Assembly: GCA_023231115.1 (NCBI GenBank)
Contig: JALNWA010000001.1
Span: 267,638-331,637, forward strand
DNA length: 64,000 bases
Reading direction: 5' to 3'
From: Candidatus Altimarinota bacterium
GTDB lineage: Bacteria; Patescibacteriota; Gracilibacteria; UBA1369; LOWO2-01-FULL-3
A program made the position numbers and the translations under genes. Under the pieces are notes generated by a model. The model worked only from the letters and a program-made list of their open reading frames with translations, was not told the origin of the DNA and ran no database searches. The stretch's first letter is position 1; the number at the start of each line of letters is the position of its first letter. Positions 53,071 through 61,680 of the stretch are shown here, piece after piece.

Positions 53071-53775
53071 TTACAAAGCCTTTAGCTTAACAACTACATT
53101 ATTTAAATCTTCAGGCAAATCAGTCTTGAAGATTTTTGTATTACCGTCAGGATCTTTGAATTTCAACATGTAAGCATGTAAAAATTGCCTCTTAAGACCA
53201 AATTCCTCCGTAAAGGCATCGTTGAACTTACTATCTCCATAAGCCTCATCCATAACTACCGGATGGTCTATGGCCTTCATGTGAACCCTTATTTGATGCG
53301 TACGGCCTGTTTTAATGTCTACATCAAGCAAACTAACATTCCCTGAAACAGTATTGTATTCATGAACAACATTATAAACCGTAACGGCGTTCTTTGCGCC
53401 AATACTTGCAGATACGCTCATTTTGGTCCTATTTTTGAGATCTCTTGTAATCGGCGAATCAATCACAGCTTTTTTATGCTTCATGATACCTCTAACAAGA
53501 GCATAATAATGCTTTTCAATTTTCCTGCTCTTAAAAAGTTTTACAAAATAATCATAAGAAATTTTATTTTTCGCAATAATTAAAATTCCGGAAGTGTCCT
53601 TATCAAGCCTGTGAACAATGCCAGGACGAACAGGATCCAAATCTTTCAACTCAAGCTTTGGCTTAAGCTCGTCAATAAAAGTAATCTCATTGGAAGTATC
53701 AGAAGGATGCATGGAAATTCCCGAAGGTTTTTCTACCACCATATAATCTTTATTTTCAAACAAAATATTTATCAT
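53071..53775 (-). CDS. RluA-family pseudouridine synthase
   Basis: Converts uridine to pseudouridine in rRNA or tRNA. The 234-residue protein has VVEKPSGISMHP, the catalytic Asp in PGIVHRLDKDTSGILI, DVDIKTGRTHQIRVHM, and the C-terminal MDEAYGDSKFNDAF. The N-terminal S4 domain of RluC/RluD is absent, so the target is uncertain. It starts 4 bp downstream of the TrmB-like gene stop. Confidence 0.92.
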   Translation of the reverse strand: MINILFENKDYMVVEKPSGISMHPSDTSNEITFIDELKPKLELKDLDPVRPGIVHRLDKDTSGILIIAKNKISYDYFVKLFKSRKIEKHYYALVRGIMKHKKAVIDSPITRDLKNRTKMSVSASIGAKNAVTVYNVVHEYNTVSGNVSLLDVDIKTGRTHQIRVHMKAIDHPVVMDEAYGDSKFNDAFTEEFGLKRQFLHAYMLKFKDPDGNTKIFKTDLPEDLNNVVVKLKAL

Positions 53776-53779
53776 GGAC

Positions 53780-54538
53780 CTATTGTATACTATTCCACAC
53801 CATATCGAAAATCATCTTATGCATATCTGAAACTTTTGGACTTTCTATTACAATTCCATATTCAGCTCCTTTTTGAAGATTAATAATACAAACCCTATTA
53901 TCATATATTACGATTTCATTTTCAAAAAGTTTACCAAAATCGGCTTTATCAAGACACAAAACCTCAACATTCTTATTTTTAAAATTAAATATTTTTTTAA
54001 TTTCATCAAAATTAGGCAAAATCATCCTAAAAGATTTTGAAGTTTTTCTTTTCAAAGCATCACTAAAAAAATCTGAAAAATTATTATCAGTTAAAAAATA
54101 CTTATCGAGCGAAATATAACCCCTCTTTTCACAATTTGCCTTAAGAAAGTCATAAAGCACGTGTTTAACACCTTCCAATCCGTCAAAAAAAGACACAACA
54201 GGTTTATGAAAAACAAAATTATCGGAAACTCCCCTGAATTGAGGGATAACAGACATAAGTTTTTCCCTGTAATAATCAAAAACACGACATTTACGATCAA
54301 GATACCCTATAAGAAAATTAGGATCATTGGCGACAAAATATTTAATTTTTCTTGAAGCATAAGAAGAAACAACGCCTTTCTGTTCAAGAGATTTAAGAAT
54401 ACTCCAAACAGAAGTTCTGTTCATAACAAGACTTTTTGCAAGCAAAGTCACCGGATGAGAGCCAATACGAAGAAGCTCCATATAAACCTTTGATTCATTA
54501 CCGGTAAAGCCTATTTGACACAGATATTCCTGCAACAT
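53780..54538 (-). CDS. TrmB-like transcriptional regulator, 252 aa
   Basis: N-terminal winged helix (about 1-70): IGFTGNESKVYMELLRIG, VTLLAKSLVMNRTSVWSILK, LEQKGVVSSYASRKIKYF, a TrmB-type HTH. The C-terminal region (about 105-250) has an LEGVKHVLYDFL segment typical of the ligand or accessory domain of this class. Such regulators are frequent in archaea and in patescibacterial genomes. It has its own promoter (54569-54598) and probably controls itself or the neighbouring RluA-type gene. Confidence 0.8.
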   Translation of the reverse strand: MLQEYLCQIGFTGNESKVYMELLRIGSHPVTLLAKSLVMNRTSVWSILKSLEQKGVVSSYASRKIKYFVANDPNFLIGYLDRKCRVFDYYREKLMSVIPQFRGVSDNFVFHKPVVSFFDGLEGVKHVLYDFLKANCEKRGYISLDKYFLTDNNFSDFFSDALKRKTSKSFRMILPNFDEIKKIFNFKNKNVEVLCLDKADFGKLFENEIVIYDNRVCIINLQKGAEYGIVIESPKVSDMHKMIFDMVWNSIQ

Positions 54539-54568
54539 ACAAATATAAACAGTGAATACAGGAGGTGA

Positions 54569-54598
54569 ATTTTACAATAGCACTGGAAGGTATGTCAA
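54569..54598 (-). promoter_or_regulatory. Promoter for the TrmB-like gene
   Basis: Minus strand TTGACA (54593-54598), 18-bp spacer, TAAAAT (54569-54574). Downstream of it lie two GTGAAT copies (plus strand, 54552-54557 and 54565-54570) that might be operators. Confidence 0.6.
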
Positions 54599-54623
54599 TA
54601 GATTTTGACCACCGTTCAGCATT

Positions 54624-54652
54624 TTGCATTTTAAGGCGCAGTTTGGTATCCT
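54624..54652 (+). promoter_or_regulatory. Promoter for the tyrS-recG operon
   Basis: TTGCAT (54624-54629), 17-bp spacer, TATCCT (54647-54652). Confidence 0.55.
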
Positions 54653-54684
54653 GAAATCGCGAAAAAAAAATAACAAATAAACAA

Positions 54685-55875
54685 ATGGCAAAAGACAATA
54701 AAAATTTGTTGGAAAGGGGAGTGGCAGATGTCATTGTTAAAGAAGAATTAGAAAAGAAATTAAATTCCGGAAAAAAACTAAGAATAAAATTTGGAATAGA
54801 TCCGACAGGTTCAGATTTACATATCGGACATGGAGTTGTGCTTCGAAAATTAAAACAATTTCAAGATAGGGGAGACACAACCATTTTACTTATAGGCGAT
54901 TACACGGCAAGAATCGGTGATCCAACAGGAAAATCAGAAACAAGAAAAACGCTTACAGAAGAGCAAATCAAGGAAAACATGAAACACTACATAGAACAAG
55001 CGTCAAAAATTCTTGATGTTAAAAAATTGGAAATAAGATACAACTCTGAGTGGTTTGCAAAAATGAGTATGGCTCAAATATTGGAACTAACAGCAAAAAG
55101 AACAGTAAGCCAAATGCTTCAAAGAGAAGATTTTAAAAATCGATTAAAAAACAATCAAGACATTTCACTAACAGAATTATTATATCCTATAATGCAGGGA
55201 TATGACTCTGTAATGCTCGAATCAGACGTTGAATTAGGAGGAACAGATCAAACATTTAATATGCTGGTAGGTCGTGATTTACAAAAAGCATATGGATGCA
55301 AAACTGTCCAAGACATAATCACTGTCCCAATTCTTGAGGGTACGGACGGCGTAGAAAAAATGAGCAAGACGTACAACAACTACATTGGTTTTGCAGAAAG
55401 TCCAAAAGAAATTTACGGAAAAGCAATGTCAATTCCGGATAATTTAATAACAAAATATTTTGAATTGGCGACGGACGTAGAATTTGAAGAATTAAAAAAC
55501 ATCGAAAAAGCGCTAAAATCAGGCGAAAACCCAAAGAATTTGAAAATGCGTTTAGCTAGAGAATTGGTAACACTATACCACAACGAAGCATCGGCAAAAA
55601 CGGCCGAAAAAGAATTTACAGAAATCTTCTCAAACAAAGGAAAACCTGAAGATATTGAAAAAATAAAAATTCCGGGGAAAAAACATAAACTTATAGATTT
55701 ATTGGTCGAAACAAAACTAACAACTTCAAAAAGTGAAGCAAAAAGACTGATTGAACAAGGAGGATTGAAAGTTGACGACGAAAAAATAGTAGAAATTGAC
55801 TCCGAACTTGATATAAGCAAAGAACGCTTGATACAAGCCGGAAAAAGAAAGTTTATAAAAGTGATTGGAAAATAA
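54685..55875 (+). CDS. tyrS: Tyrosyl-tRNA synthetase
   Basis: Charges tRNA-Tyr. The 396-residue class I enzyme has FGIDPTGSDLHIGHGVVL (HIGH), GDYTARIGDPTGKS, LELGGTDQTFNMLVGRDLQ and KMSKTYNN (KMSKS), then a C-terminal S4 domain (about 330-396, with TSKSEAKRLIEQGGLKVDDEK). Normal length; the subtype is the short TyrRS2-like form. Its stop overlaps recG (TAATG). Confidence 0.96.
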   Translation: MAKDNKNLLERGVADVIVKEELEKKLNSGKKLRIKFGIDPTGSDLHIGHGVVLRKLKQFQDRGDTTILLIGDYTARIGDPTGKSETRKTLTEEQIKENMKHYIEQASKILDVKKLEIRYNSEWFAKMSMAQILELTAKRTVSQMLQREDFKNRLKNNQDISLTELLYPIMQGYDSVMLESDVELGGTDQTFNMLVGRDLQKAYGCKTVQDIITVPILEGTDGVEKMSKTYNNYIGFAESPKEIYGKAMSIPDNLITKYFELATDVEFEELKNIEKALKSGENPKNLKMRLARELVTLYHNEASAKTAEKEFTEIFSNKGKPEDIEKIKIPGKKHKLIDLLVETKLTTSKSEAKRLIEQGGLKVDDEKIVEIDSELDISKERLIQAGKRKFIKVIGK

Positions 55876-57920
55876 TGCTTCAGAAAAATCTTGAAAAAGT
55901 ATTAAGGACAACAAAAAAACACCTTGGAAAATTGTCTTCCCTTGGCGTAAATACAGTTAAAGATTTATTGCTTTATTTTCCGCGCGACTACAACGACACG
56001 CGCGAATTCACGAAAATAAAAGATATAATCCCAAACGAAGTAGCAACAATAAAGGGCAGACTGACTTCACTTTTCAACATAAACACAAAATTTGGGAAAA
56101 AAATCACACGCGGAATTTTTACAGATTTTAGCGGGACAATAGAAATAGTTTGGTTTAATCAGCCACACTTAACAAGGATGCTTCCTAGAAATACGGAAAT
56201 AATTCTTAGTGGAAAAGCAAAAACAGGTTTTAGGAAAATTGCATTACAAAATCCGTCTTATGAAATCATAAAACCATACGAAGAACAAATCCATAGTGGC
56301 ATAATAGCGCCTGTATATCACGAAACTGAAGGAATAACCTCAAAATGGATAAGAGAAAAAATAAAACCATTAGTTGATGAATGGCTTAGTTTTTTCGAAG
56401 AACATTTGCCTGAAGAAATTTTAAAAGAGCACAATTTGATGGGAATAAAAGAAGCAATAAAAAACGTACATTTTCCGGAAAGCGAAAAAAAATTATTACA
56501 AGCCAGAGAACGTCTGGGATTCGATGAACTTTTCATATTACAATTAAAAGTTTTACAAAGAAAATGGCATTGGCAACATGCGACGCAGTCGCAAGCAAAA
56601 AACATAGAGATTAAAACAGAGATACTTAAAGAAGCAATCGCCTCACTACCATTCGAATTAACTAATGCACAAAAAAAAGCACTAAAAGATGTGCTCGAAG
56701 ACATTAAAAAACCTTATCCGGCAAGTCGTTTGATTCAAGGAGACGTAGGGTCAGGAAAAACAGTTGTTGCGGCATTAGCCGCATTGAACGTGGTAAAAAA
56801 CGGCTATCAGGTTGCAATAATGGCCCCAACAGAAATATTGGCAAAACAGCATTATTCAACATTCGTAAAAACACTTACAAAATATAATCTAAATGTTCAA
56901 TTTATTTCGGGCTCAACAACGAAATCAATGAAAGATGATGTTGTCAGACAAATGAAAACAGGCACAGTAGACATCGTAATTGGAACTCACTCGTTAATCC
57001 AAGAAGACATAGGCTTCAAAAATTTAGGACTCGCAATAATCGACGAACAACACAGATTTGGCGTAAAACAGCGAGAAATTCTAAAAAGTTACAATTCTCC
57101 ACATCTTTTAAGCATGACCGCTACGCCAATTCCTCGAACACTGGCAATAGTTGTTTATGGAGATCAAGACCTTTCGGTGATCGACGAAATGCCAAAAGGC
57201 AGACAAGAAATCATCACAAGAGTGGTTTCGGAAAACAAACGAAAACAGGCTTATCAATGGATTGAAGATCAAATCGCAAAAGGTAGACAAGCCTTTGTGA
57301 TTTGTCCATTGATAGATGAATCTGACGTGATAGAAGTAAAATCAGTAATACAAGAATATGCTCATTTACAAGAATTCATTTTTCCAAAATTAAAATTGGG
57401 ATTGCTTCACGGAAGGCTTAAACAAGAGGAAAAAGACGAAGTTATGGAAGGTTTCAAAAACAATAAAATAAATATATTAGTATCAACTTCAGTAGTCGAA
57501 GTCGGAATAGATGTTCCAAATGCTACAATAATGTTAATAGAAGGATCGGAAAGATTCGGGCTCTCTCAACTTCATCAGTTTCGCGGAAGAGTAGGTAGGG
57601 GAGTATATCAATCATATTGTTTCCTTTTTACGGGAAATTTATCAGAAGAAGGAAAAACGAGAATGCAATCTATGGAAAAATACTCAAGTGGCTTTAAACT
57701 AGCCGAAATCGACATGCAATTAAGAGGTCCGGGAGAAGTCTACGGAATACGTCAAAGCGGAATTCCTGATCTAAAAATGGCAAGCTTGACAGATTCGGTA
57801 AATATAGAAAAAGCTAGAAATAGCGCCGCAAAAATCATAGAAAAAGATCCTTTATTAAAAAATTATCCAAAATTAGCGGAAAAAATTCCGGAAATTCAAG
57901 AAGTTTTTATAAATGATTAA
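55875..57920 (+). CDS. recG: ATP-dependent DNA helicase RecG
   Basis: Reverses stalled forks and processes junctions. The 681-residue protein has the N-terminal wedge/OB domain (about 10-150, LSSLGVNTVKDLLLYFPRDY), Walker A GDVGSGKTVVAA (about 294), the DEQH box IIDEQHRFGVKQR, SMTATPIPRTL, the helicase C-terminal motif VSTSVVEVGIDVPNAT and QLHQFRGRVGRG, and the TRG-type ending with LRGPGEVYGIRQSG. Normal length. Confidence 0.96.
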   Translation: MLQKNLEKVLRTTKKHLGKLSSLGVNTVKDLLLYFPRDYNDTREFTKIKDIIPNEVATIKGRLTSLFNINTKFGKKITRGIFTDFSGTIEIVWFNQPHLTRMLPRNTEIILSGKAKTGFRKIALQNPSYEIIKPYEEQIHSGIIAPVYHETEGITSKWIREKIKPLVDEWLSFFEEHLPEEILKEHNLMGIKEAIKNVHFPESEKKLLQARERLGFDELFILQLKVLQRKWHWQHATQSQAKNIEIKTEILKEAIASLPFELTNAQKKALKDVLEDIKKPYPASRLIQGDVGSGKTVVAALAALNVVKNGYQVAIMAPTEILAKQHYSTFVKTLTKYNLNVQFISGSTTKSMKDDVVRQMKTGTVDIVIGTHSLIQEDIGFKNLGLAIIDEQHRFGVKQREILKSYNSPHLLSMTATPIPRTLAIVVYGDQDLSVIDEMPKGRQEIITRVVSENKRKQAYQWIEDQIAKGRQAFVICPLIDESDVIEVKSVIQEYAHLQEFIFPKLKLGLLHGRLKQEEKDEVMEGFKNNKINILVSTSVVEVGIDVPNATIMLIEGSERFGLSQLHQFRGRVGRGVYQSYCFLFTGNLSEEGKTRMQSMEKYSSGFKLAEIDMQLRGPGEVYGIRQSGIPDLKMASLTDSVNIEKARNSAAKIIEKDPLLKNYPKLAEKIPEIQEVFIND

Positions 57921-57967
57921 AAAAATATAAAATTTTCATAAAATTTCAAAAAAACTTTTTCAAAAAA

Positions 57968-57976
57968 TGATATAAT
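57968..57976 (+). promoter_or_regulatory. Extended -10 element in the recG/elp3 gap
   Basis: TGATATAAT; no convincing -35 (A-rich upstream). It would start a transcript near 57983. Confidence 0.5.
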
Positions 57977-57982
57977 TAAAGA

Positions 57983-58058
57983 TTTAGATTAAACGCTACA
58001 ATAAGCCAGAAAACAGACTTCCGGATTTTAAGTAAGACGACCTAAGTGTCGTCTTTTT
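57983..58058 (+). ncRNA. Candidate small RNA of about 76 nt
   Basis: An extended -10 (57968-57976) is followed 60-80 bp later by a perfect 8-bp hairpin and T run, with no open reading frame of note in between. The unit could be a short non-coding RNA with a built-in terminator, or merely a terminator for recG with a spurious -10. No known RNA family is recognised. Confidence 0.35.
58034..58058 (+). terminator. Rho-independent terminator after recG
   Basis: AAGACGAC (58034-58041) pairs perfectly with GTCGTCTT (58048-58055) around a 6-nt loop, followed by TTT (58056-58058), the stem's last two T extending the run to five. Confidence 0.75.
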
Positions 58059-58315
58059 ATTTAAAACGCGTTAAAACGCAAATTTTAGGCCTACATTTTT
58101 AGTGAATTTAAAAACAAAAAGGGAATTATGCAAGAAACGGAAAAAGAGCAAGAAAAAGATATAAAAAAATAAACAAGAAGATAAAAGAGAGAATAATTAA
58201 ATAAAACAATAATTAAAAGAAAAGAATAGAAAGACTAAAAGACACACAAAACAACACTTTAATAAGAAAATCAAGCTTAGTTCGCACAAGATACATTGTG
58301 CAAACCTTTGTCTAT
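58059..58315. other. Non-coding purine-rich interval
   Basis: No gene is supported. A 14-codon frame (58128-58172, Lys/Glu rich) is too short and repetitive to accept. A 6-bp hairpin GCACAA/TTGTGC (58284-58301) lies at the 3' side of elp3 but lacks a T run. The plus strand is strongly A/G-rich from 58120 to 58260. Confidence 0.5.
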
Positions 58316-59941
58316 CTATATTCCCTTTAACATGTAGGTACCTTTAATCTTGTAACCCAATTTTTTGTAATACTCTCTTGTCCCAATCCCCGCTATGACA
58401 GCAATTTTTTTATATCCATTCTTTTTTGAAAAATCTTCCGCGTATTTCATTAGCCTAGAGCCGAAACCTCCATGTTGTTTTTCCTTGCCACTTCTCTTCC
58501 CCACCGCAACCTGTTTTCCATAAACGTGTATTTCTCTAACCAAAGCCGCATTTTTTAATTCAGGAATAAAAGTTTTAAACGGAAATCGAAGCCTTATTAG
58601 AGCTATAATTTTGTCATTTTTCGTATCCTCAAAAGAGATAAAAAACTCTTTTCCTCTATTAGCATCATATTTCCGAATGACCAATTTAATATCTTTTGCT
58701 TTAAAAGTTTCATTTTTAATCTCACGTGCACGTATTTCACGGAAGGTTTTTCCGGAATTTTTCATCAACTTTTGCTCAAGAATTTGCCTTACGTTAGACA
58801 CTTTCGAGCCAGAAGTAATTTCGTCGGAAGGAATATCTCTCGCAACACGATCAACGCGACACCACTCCGGAACAGAAAGCATTTCCGCCAAAAGAACTTC
58901 TTCAAGAGTTTTATCGTCATAAGATTTATATTCCCCTCGTTTAAAAGTATAAAAAAGCTGAGATTTAGGCACAACAACACAAGGATATATTTTTAAATAA
59001 TCAGGTTGAAATTCGGAATCTTCAAACAATTCTGAAACCATTTTTTTATCAAAATCCGGCGTAGATCCGGGCAAATTCGGCATCATATGATAACCGATTT
59101 TAAATCCACTGTCTTTTAGTAAACCTGTCGCATTTTTCACGGACTGCAAATCATGGCCTCTCTTAGTCAATTCTTGAACTTTTTCGTCGGTAGTTTGAAC
59201 TCCCATTTCAACTTTTGTAACTCCAAGCATTCGCAAACGCCTCACCTCTTTTTTGTCGATATAATCAGGCCTTGTCTCAATATTCATGCCGATACATCTG
59301 ACTTCAGCAGTCTCGTTTATCTTTACAACCTGCGCAAAAGAAAGATTTTTCTTCAAAGGCTTCTTGCCCAAAACAAGCAAAGGGAAATCATTCATAGCCA
59401 ACAAACATCTTTTTACAAACCAAGTTTGATAAGCTTTTGGGTAAAAACTAAAAGTGCCACCGATAACACGTAATTCAACCTTCGAAACTTCATGTCCGGT
59501 CATAGTTAAAGCCTTAAGCCTGACAAAAACCTGAGTATAAGGATCGAAATCTTGGGAGAAAGCGCGTTGAGCCGCAGGCTGTGATTGCAAATAACTTTTC
59601 GGCATTCTTATGTCTGTCGGGCAATAAACACATTTTCCAGGACAAGGATATGGCTTAGTAAGGACCGTAACAGGCGTCACTCCACTCAAAGTACGCACTC
59701 CCCTCTTTCGTAGTAAAGAAAGTAGAGATGGATTATTCTTTATTTTTTTCTCTTTCAATAAATCGACATAAGCTTTTATCAAATAGAGATTATGAAAAAC
59801 TTTTCCCTTAAATTCTTTTATTATACCGTTTCTGAAATGCTCAAAATCCCCTCTTCGTTTGAAGATTTTTTTTGAAGCGCGCATTATTATCGTTCTCGCG
59901 AGCTCCTGATTATCGTCTAGATTTAAATTCGTAAAATCCAT
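58316..59941 (-). CDS. elp3: Elp3 family tRNA uridine(34) acetyltransferase (radical SAM + GNAT)
   Basis: Elp3 adds a carboxymethyl group to C5 of wobble uridine in tRNA. The ATG at 59939-59941 is chosen over an upstream TTG. The radical SAM domain (about 80-350) has the cluster cysteines C-x3-C-x2-C in YPCPGKCVYCP (residues 100, 104, 107) and GGTFSFYP, MNIETRPDYI, GVTKVEMGVQ, YHMMPNLPGSTPDFD. The KAT domain (about 425-541) has ALVREIHVYGKQV, KQHGGFGSRLMKYAEDF and GTREYYKKLGYKIKG. It is complete and stands alone without Elp1/2. It is divergent from a Trm9-like methyltransferase over a palindromic -10 element. Confidence 0.95.
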   Translation of the reverse strand: MDFTNLNLDDNQELARTIIMRASKKIFKRRGDFEHFRNGIIKEFKGKVFHNLYLIKAYVDLLKEKKIKNNPSLLSLLRKRGVRTLSGVTPVTVLTKPYPCPGKCVYCPTDIRMPKSYLQSQPAAQRAFSQDFDPYTQVFVRLKALTMTGHEVSKVELRVIGGTFSFYPKAYQTWFVKRCLLAMNDFPLLVLGKKPLKKNLSFAQVVKINETAEVRCIGMNIETRPDYIDKKEVRRLRMLGVTKVEMGVQTTDEKVQELTKRGHDLQSVKNATGLLKDSGFKIGYHMMPNLPGSTPDFDKKMVSELFEDSEFQPDYLKIYPCVVVPKSQLFYTFKRGEYKSYDDKTLEEVLLAEMLSVPEWCRVDRVARDIPSDEITSGSKVSNVRQILEQKLMKNSGKTFREIRAREIKNETFKAKDIKLVIRKYDANRGKEFFISFEDTKNDKIIALIRLRFPFKTFIPELKNAALVREIHVYGKQVAVGKRSGKEKQHGGFGSRLMKYAEDFSKKNGYKKIAVIAGIGTREYYKKLGYKIKGTYMLKGI

Positions 59942-59949
59942 GCAAAACA

Positions 59950-59957
59950 ATTATAAT
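59950..59957. promoter_or_regulatory. Palindromic -10 element shared by elp3 and the Trm9-like gene
   Basis: ATTATAAT is its own reverse complement and presents TATAAT on both strands (minus 59950-59955, plus 59952-59957). The plus-strand ATG (59964) is 6 bp away and the minus-strand ATG (59941) is 8 bp away, so both messages would be leaderless or nearly so. Confidence 0.6.
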
Positions 59958-59963
59958 GGATAC

Positions 59964-60638
59964 ATGAGGGAAAAAACAGCCATAAGCTTACTAAAAAAAG
60001 TCGTAAAAGACTATGCAGATATTGCAGAAGAATTCAATCAAACAAGAAAAAACAAATGGGAAGAGTTTGATAATTTTCTAAAATACATAAAAGATAAAAA
60101 TATAGTTGCAGACATAGGATGCGGAAACGGGAGATTTTATGAATTTTTAAAAAAGCATAAAAAAACAAAATACATAGGGATAGATAACAACAGAAAACTG
60201 CTAGAGAAAGCCAAAAAAGAAGAAGGAGCAAAATTCATGAAAGGAGATCTTTTAAAGATTCCATTAAAAAAAGACATCGTAAATGTAGTATTGGAAATCG
60301 CATCTTTACATCACATTCCATCAAAAAAATTAAGAGAAAAAGCAATAAAAGAAGCAAACAGAGTACTAAAAACAAATGGAATTTTCATAGTAAGCGTTTG
60401 GAATCTGTTTCAACCAAAATATAAAAAATACATAAGAAAAGCCTTTCTTAAGTCAATTTTGACACTAGGAAAATACGATACAAGAGACACGTTTATCCCG
60501 TGGGCAAAAAAAACAGAAAGATATTATTACGCATTCAAAGAAAATGAACTTCAAAAATTATTAGAAAAAAATGGTTTTAAAATACTGGAAAAAGAAAAAA
60601 ATAATAATATAGTATTCATATGCAGGAAGAAAAAATAG
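59964..60638 (+). CDS. Trm9/ALKBH8-like tRNA wobble uridine methyltransferase
   Basis: The ATG at 59964 is preferred because it lies 6 bp after a -10; an earlier in-frame ATG (59940) would overlap elp3. The protein (about 224 aa) is a class I methyltransferase with motif I ADIGCGNGRFYEFL (about 50-62). Beyond that it carries Trm9-family landmarks: an N-terminal DYADIAEEFNQTRKNKW, SLHHIPS (114-120), VSVWNLFQ, TFIPW (about 176-180) and ERYYYAFKENEL. Trm9 methylates the cm5U34 made by Elp3 to mcm5U34, and elp3 lies next door. tagA follows with a 19-bp overlap. Confidence 0.82.
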   Translation: MREKTAISLLKKVVKDYADIAEEFNQTRKNKWEEFDNFLKYIKDKNIVADIGCGNGRFYEFLKKHKKTKYIGIDNNRKLLEKAKKEEGAKFMKGDLLKIPLKKDIVNVVLEIASLHHIPSKKLREKAIKEANRVLKTNGIFIVSVWNLFQPKYKKYIRKAFLKSILTLGKYDTRDTFIPWAKKTERYYYAFKENELQKLLEKNGFKILEKEKNNNIVFICRKKK

Positions 60639-61360
60639 AAATTTTAGGAGTAAGATTCAACAACGTCAGCTTGGAAGAAGCGGCTGACAGAGCCATAAAA
60701 TTGGCAAAAGGAAATTCAAAAACATACATAACAACTCCCAATCCGGAAATACTTCTTGAGGCCATAAAAAACCCTAAATTCTTTGAAGTACTTAATAAAT
60801 CAGCATTAAATGTACCGGATGGAATAGGTATTTTATGGGCAAGCAAATACTTATCAAAAAGAAAAGTTCTAAAAGAACGTGTGACAGGAATAGATCTAAT
60901 GCTTGAAATTTGCAAAAAATCGGGAGCAGAAAACTTAAAAATATTTTTACTCGGAGCGAGCGAAACAGCAGGAGAAAAAGCAAAACAACATCTGCAAGAA
61001 AAATATCCTGACATAAAAATAGTTGGAAGACTTAGCAAAAGTCCGAAAGAAGAAGATGAAAAAGAAATAACAGAAGAAATAAGTCGTTCAGGCGCAGATA
61101 TATTATTTGTTGCATACGGAGCACCAAAACAAGAGTTATGGATAGCAAAAAATTTACAAAAACTTTCATCTGTAAAATTAGCAATCGGGGTAGGTGGCGC
61201 ATTTGATTTCATAGCAGGCACAAAAAAAAGAGCCCCAAAAATCTTCAGAAAGATAGGACTCGAATGGCTAATTAGGCTTATTCAAGAGCCTAAACGCATC
61301 AAAAGAATATGGAATGCAACTATAAAATTCCCCTACGAAATAATAAAAAGAAGAAAATAA
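60620..61360 (+). CDS. WecG/TagA-family glycosyltransferase (GT26)
   Basis: The 246-residue protein has the GT26 pattern: EILGVRFNNVSLEEA, TTPNPEILLEA, NVPDGIGILWASK, ERVTGIDLM, LLGASETAGEKA, FVAYGAPKQELWIAKN and GGAFDFIAGTKKRAP. TagA-type enzymes add ManNAc to an undecaprenyl-linked GlcNAc for wall teichoic acid or related surface polymers. No partner genes are adjacent. Confidence 0.93.
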   Translation: MQEEKIEILGVRFNNVSLEEAADRAIKLAKGNSKTYITTPNPEILLEAIKNPKFFEVLNKSALNVPDGIGILWASKYLSKRKVLKERVTGIDLMLEICKKSGAENLKIFLLGASETAGEKAKQHLQEKYPDIKIVGRLSKSPKEEDEKEITEEISRSGADILFVAYGAPKQELWIAKNLQKLSSVKLAIGVGGAFDFIAGTKKRAPKIFRKIGLEWLIRLIQEPKRIKRIWNATIKFPYEIIKRRK

Positions 61361-61361
61361 T

Positions 61362-61640
61362 TTATTTTTTCTTGGCCGGAACTTTTCCGCCATTCATTTT
61401 CTTGTCTATAAACATCTCTATGTAAGGACGAATTTTTTCAACTATAAATTCAATCGCCATAAGCGGCTGAGCTATAGTTGCATGAATTTTCTGCACGGTG
61501 GTTTTCACTTCATTGCTGACATGAGAAAAATCACGAAGTATTAAAATCGCATAAAAAAGCGTAATACTCAAAAATATCACAAGAATAATAAAACCGATTG
61601 CTAACGACATATTTAAAATATCTGCAGACGTTGAGAACAT
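61362..61640 (-). CDS. Small single-pass membrane protein, 92 aa
   Basis: One N-terminal hydrophobic helix (about 12-32, LAIGFIILVIFLSITLFYAIL), then an amphipathic segment (TTVQKIHATIAQPLMAIEFI) and a basic tail (KKMNGGKVPAKKK). Not recognised; its position between tagA and gatB is convergent with tagA. Confidence 0.6.
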   Translation of the reverse strand: MFSTSADILNMSLAIGFIILVIFLSITLFYAILILRDFSHVSNEVKTTVQKIHATIAQPLMAIEFIVEKIRPYIEMFIDKKMNGGKVPAKKK

Positions 61641-61680
61641 AGGAAAATGGTTAAGAGGATAAAACCAAAGTAATAATAGA

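Noticed and set aside
58128..58172. Short open frame of 14 codons in the recG-elp3 gap.
   Set aside because: Too short, low complexity (Lys/Glu repeats) and without a ribosome-binding site.
58284..58301. Hairpin GCACAA/TTGTGC as a terminator of elp3.
   Set aside because: No T run follows on either strand and the stem is only 6 bp.
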